NCBI GenBank assembly: GCA_030834835.1
Contig: JAUQXD010001397.1
Location: 1-5,482 of the forward strand
DNA: 5,482 nucleotides
Reading direction: 5' to 3'
From: Thermoflexales bacterium
GTDB lineage: Bacteria > Chloroflexota > Anaerolineae > Fen-1058
The translations under genes were made by a program, and so were the position numbers. This document shows, piece after piece, positions 2,900 to 5,482 of this stretch (the first letter of the stretch is position 1; every line of letters begins with the position of its first letter). The notes under the pieces were generated by a model that was given only the letters and a program-made list of their open reading frames with translations, searched no databases and had not been told where the DNA came from.

Positions 2900-5482
2900 A
2901 TGCCAGAAGTACTTTCATTCGCCCAAATCCAGACGCTGAACCCGCAACCGGCGCGCATCTTGACAACCAAGCTGTTCGCGCCGCGCGCCCGCGCGCAGCG
3001 TGTCGCCCGCCCGCGCCTGACGCAGCGGTTGACCGAAGGTCTCCATCACAAAATGATGTTGATCTCCGCGCCGGCCGGCTTTGGCAAAACCACGCTGCTC
3101 AGCGAGTGGCGCGAAACATCCACCGCCGACGCGGTCTCCATCGCGTGGGTGTCGCTCGATAAAAGCGATAACGATTTTGCCCGCTTCGTCACTTATATCA
3201 TCGCCGCACTGCAAACCATCCAACCAGGCTTGGGCGCGCACGCGCAGGCGCTGTTAAGCAACCTGCCTGTCGCCAGCGAGGCCGTCCTCGTAAGTCTGAT
3301 CAATGATCTGGCCGCTTTTGACGGCGAAATCGCCGTGCTGCTGGACGACGCGCACGTCATCGACTCGCAGACCATTCACGAGGCCATCGAGTTTCTACTG
3401 GAACACCTCCCGCCGCACGCGCATTTGATCATGGCCAGTCGCACCGAGCCGCCGCTGGCGTTGGCCCGGCTGCGCGCGCGCAATCAACTCACCGAGATTC
3501 ACGCCGCTGATCTGCGGTTTACGCTGGACGAAGCCACGGACTTTTTGCAGCGCGTGATGAAACTCGATCTACCCCCGACCGAACTGACCGCTTTGATCGA
3601 CAACACCGAAGGCTGGGCGGCGGGCTTACAGCTCGCGGCGCTCTCGCTGCAACAACCGGCCGATCGATCACGCCCGCTCGGCCCGGTGCCCGGCAGCAAT
3701 CGTTACATTCTGGATTATCTGGTGGAAGAAGTTTTGCAGCGCCAGACTGAAGATGTTCAAACGTTTCTCCTGCAAACCTCCATCCTCGAACGGCTCAGCG
3801 GCCCGTTGTGCGATGCCGTCATGGGACATGACGCCGGCATGGGGCATGACGCCGTTACCGGGCAAACCAACGGCCAGGCCACGCTCGAATTGCTCGATCG
3901 GCTCAACCTGTTCGTCGTGCCGCTCGATACCACGCGCCAGTGGTATCGCTATCACCATCTATTCACCGAACTCTTGCGCGATCGTTTAGCGCATTGGCAG
4001 CCCGATCGCGCGCCGCAGTTGCATCACCGGGCCAGCGAGTGGTTTGCTGCGCACGCTTTGCCGCGCGAAGCCATTCACCATGCGCTGGCCGCCGGCGATC
4101 ACGATCGGGCCGTCCAGCTGATCGAGCCGCTGGCCCGCGAATTGCTGGGGCGCAATGAAGCGGCGACTTTACACCGGTGGCTCACCGCCCTGCCCGTTTC
4201 CCTGGTGCAGGCCCGCGTCAGCCTCAGGTTGAAACTGGCCTGGGCGCAGGCGCTAACGGCGCGCTTTAGTGAAGCAACTGATACACTCGATGCGCTGGAC
4301 ATCGCGCTTAATGACAGCCCGGCGCTTGAGCCAGGTCTTACACCAGATGCTGTGCGCGGCGAGTTATGCGCCATCCGCGCCACGATCGCGATTCGCCGCG
4401 GTGAATGGACGGAGGCGAGTAATCTGTTGCACGCCGCCTGGGAGCTGGTGCCCGCTGAAACAGCGATGCTGCGCGGGGTCGTGGCCGCACAGCGCGGCAT
4501 AGCGGCGCTGTTTCAGGGCGACCTCATCACGGCTGCACCGTGGTTTGAACAGGCGATCGAGTTGAGCCAGGCCAGTCACAATCCGCGCACGGCGTTGACG
4601 TCGTTCAACAATCTGGGTGCCAGCCAGGCGCTGCGCGGTCAACTGCACGCCGCCGCCGATACCTATCGACGCGCACTGGCCCATGCCGATCAGCATGTTA
4701 CGACACTCGATCTGCAGCCACACGCGATGACCAACATGCTGCACATCGGCCTGGGCGAGACGCTGTACGAATGGAATGAACTGGACGCCGCTGAAATTGA
4801 AGTTCGCCAGGGTTGGTGCGCAAGCGACGATCAGGCCTGCGATGAACAGGCTCAGCTGGCGGGCTATTTAATGCTGGCGCGCCTGCGACAGGCGCGCGGC
4901 GACCTCGACCGGGCGATTGCAGTCCTAGACGATGGCGAGAAATTTGGCGAACGCTGTGCATCGCACTGGGCAATACTCTGTGACGTGAGGACTTTGCGCG
5001 CCCGCTATCAACTTCAACAGGGTGATGTGGCTGCGGTTGTGCGCTGGGTGACATCCATCGGGTTGGCGTTGGATGCGCCAGCCGCTGAGCTGTGCGCGCA
5101 AGCGAGCGCGTATCTGGTCCGGGCACGCCTGTTAATCACGCAGCGTGATCCGCAGGCGCTTGATCTCCTGGCTCGCCTCAGCGCTGCGCTGGAAATCAGC
5201 CAGCACCGCGGCGTGCAAATCGAAGCGCAAGTGGTGCTCGCGCAGGCGCAACAGCAACACGGGCAAACGACGGCGGCGCTCAACACGCTGCAACACGTGC
5301 TTGAACTCGCCGCGCCGGAGCTTTATACGCGTGTATTTCTGGATGAAGCTCACGTGCGGCCGCTGCTCATTGAATTGCGATGGCAATTGCGCTCAAGTGG
5401 CGAGTCGCTGGTCATCAACCAGATCGATCGGTTGTTGGCGGCCATGGGGGTCGCCACCATTGCGCCGCAGTCGGCGGGGGTG
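2900..5482 (+). CDS. MalT-like STAND ATPase regulator, partial (C-terminus beyond window)
   Basis: There are 861 codons open to the window edge. In this family the STAND ATPase module binds ATP and oligomerises on an inducer signal, then activates transcription through a C-terminal LuxR-type HTH. Visible features are the linker ILTTKLFAPRARAQRVARPRL (20-40), Walker A APAGFGKTT (57-65, K63), Walker B VLLDDAH (D149, D150), the sensor-like SRTEPPLALARLRAR (180-194), TEGWAAGLQLAALSL (236-250), and the winged-helix segment WYRYHHLFTELLRDRL (348-363). Helical TPR-like repeats fill roughly 375-840, clearest at 545-594. Family members are usually about 850-950 aa with the HTH at the end, so it should start just past 5482. 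ATG 2900 is the first start after an in-frame TAA (2885-2887). No ribosome binding site is evident. A 12-residue tandem insertion sits at 307-318. The inducer and targets are unknown. Confidence 0.95.
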   Translation, partial: MPEVLSFAQIQTLNPQPARILTTKLFAPRARAQRVARPRLTQRLTEGLHHKMMLISAPAGFGKTTLLSEWRETSTADAVSIAWVSLDKSDNDFARFVTYIIAALQTIQPGLGAHAQALLSNLPVASEAVLVSLINDLAAFDGEIAVLLDDAHVIDSQTIHEAIEFLLEHLPPHAHLIMASRTEPPLALARLRARNQLTEIHAADLRFTLDEATDFLQRVMKLDLPPTELTALIDNTEGWAAGLQLAALSLQQPADRSRPLGPVPGSNRYILDYLVEEVLQRQTEDVQTFLLQTSILERLSGPLCDAVMGHDAGMGHDAVTGQTNGQATLELLDRLNLFVVPLDTTRQWYRYHHLFTELLRDRLAHWQPDRAPQLHHRASEWFAAHALPREAIHHALAAGDHDRAVQLIEPLARELLGRNEAATLHRWLTALPVSLVQARVSLRLKLAWAQALTARFSEATDTLDALDIALNDSPALEPGLTPDAVRGELCAIRATIAIRRGEWTEASNLLHAAWELVPAETAMLRGVVAAQRGIAALFQGDLITAAPWFEQAIELSQASHNPRTALTSFNNLGASQALRGQLHAAADTYRRALAHADQHVTTLDLQPHAMTNMLHIGLGETLYEWNELDAAEIEVRQGWCASDDQACDEQAQLAGYLMLARLRQARGDLDRAIAVLDDGEKFGERCASHWAILCDVRTLRARYQLQQGDVAAVVRWVTSIGLALDAPAAELCAQASAYLVRARLLITQRDPQALDLLARLSAALEISQHRGVQIEAQVVLAQAQQQHGQTTAALNTLQHVLELAAPELYTRVFLDEAHVRPLLIELRWQLRSSGESLVINQIDRLLAAMGVATIAPQSAGV
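3818..3853 (+). repeat. In-frame 18-nt tandem duplication inside the regulator gene
   Basis: Two adjacent 18-nt units (3818-3835 and 3836-3853) match at 16 of 18 bases and encode VMGHDA and GMGHDA (residues 307-318). Family members usually read from LCDAV straight into TGQ or similar, so these 12 residues look inserted between CDA and VTGQ. The reading frame is preserved, and the site is probably a surface loop between the ATPase module and the winged helix. Confidence 0.7.

Noticed and set aside
2842..3162. Plus-strand 106-codon open frame starting in the leader
   Set aside because: It overlaps the MalT-like regulator in another frame, and the Walker A motif is encoded in the regulator's frame. 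This is a shadow.
4099..5386. Series of minus-strand open frames of 84-142 codons in the right part
   Set aside because: All lie antisense to the continuous 861-codon regulator frame and read as Arg/Ser/Ala-rich shadows typical of GC-rich coding DNA.

Overview
The window looks like chromosomal DNA from a moderately GC-rich bacterium. The best taxonomic hint is the large STAND-type ATPase regulator on the right. Its N-terminal linker, Walker A context and TEGWAAGLQLAAL motif match the MalT/LuxR-family regulators that are greatly expanded in Chloroflexota (Anaerolineae, Herpetosiphon and Ktedonobacter relatives). This assignment is inferred from recalled family features and was not searched.

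Left (1-660): a thioredoxin-dependent peroxiredoxin of the Bcp/PrxQ class on the + strand. It is followed by a very strong, symmetric stem-loop that can terminate transcription arriving from both sides.

Middle (690-2600): four tightly packed minus-strand genes that look like one operon. In transcription order they are a small three-helix membrane protein, a cysteine-rich protein resembling the YkgJ/CxxCxxCC metal-binding family, a small conserved-looking protein of unknown function, and a GlcG/HbpS-like (DUF336) protein. The first two overlap by 1 nt, and the next gaps are 7 and 19 nt. A near-consensus sigma70-type promoter (TTGACG, 17 nt, TATACT) precedes the operon. A 14-bp tandem repeat lies over its -10 element and start point. 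The operon ends at the shared bidirectional terminator, after a degenerate 8-bp tandem repeat that runs into the last codons of the HbpS-like gene.

Right (2497-2899): a 403-bp divergent intergenic region without a credible gene, but rich in inverted repeats. These include a ~107-bp nested imperfect inverted repeat, a perfect 7-bp hairpin, a three-armed CACAC/GTGTG palindrome set, and a 16-bp dyad just before the regulator's start codon.

Far right (2900-5482): the first 861 codons of the MalT-like regulator, open to the window edge. The C-terminal LuxR-type HTH expected for the family is not in the window.

How the genes may fit together is inference. A peroxidase, a putative heme/redox-binding HbpS-like protein and a Cys-cluster protein side by side suggest a redox or metal theme. 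The dense operator-like DNA between the operon and the divergent regulator is compatible with local control, but no ligand or target can be read from the sequence. The least explained parts are the four-gene operon and the palindrome-rich leader of the regulator.
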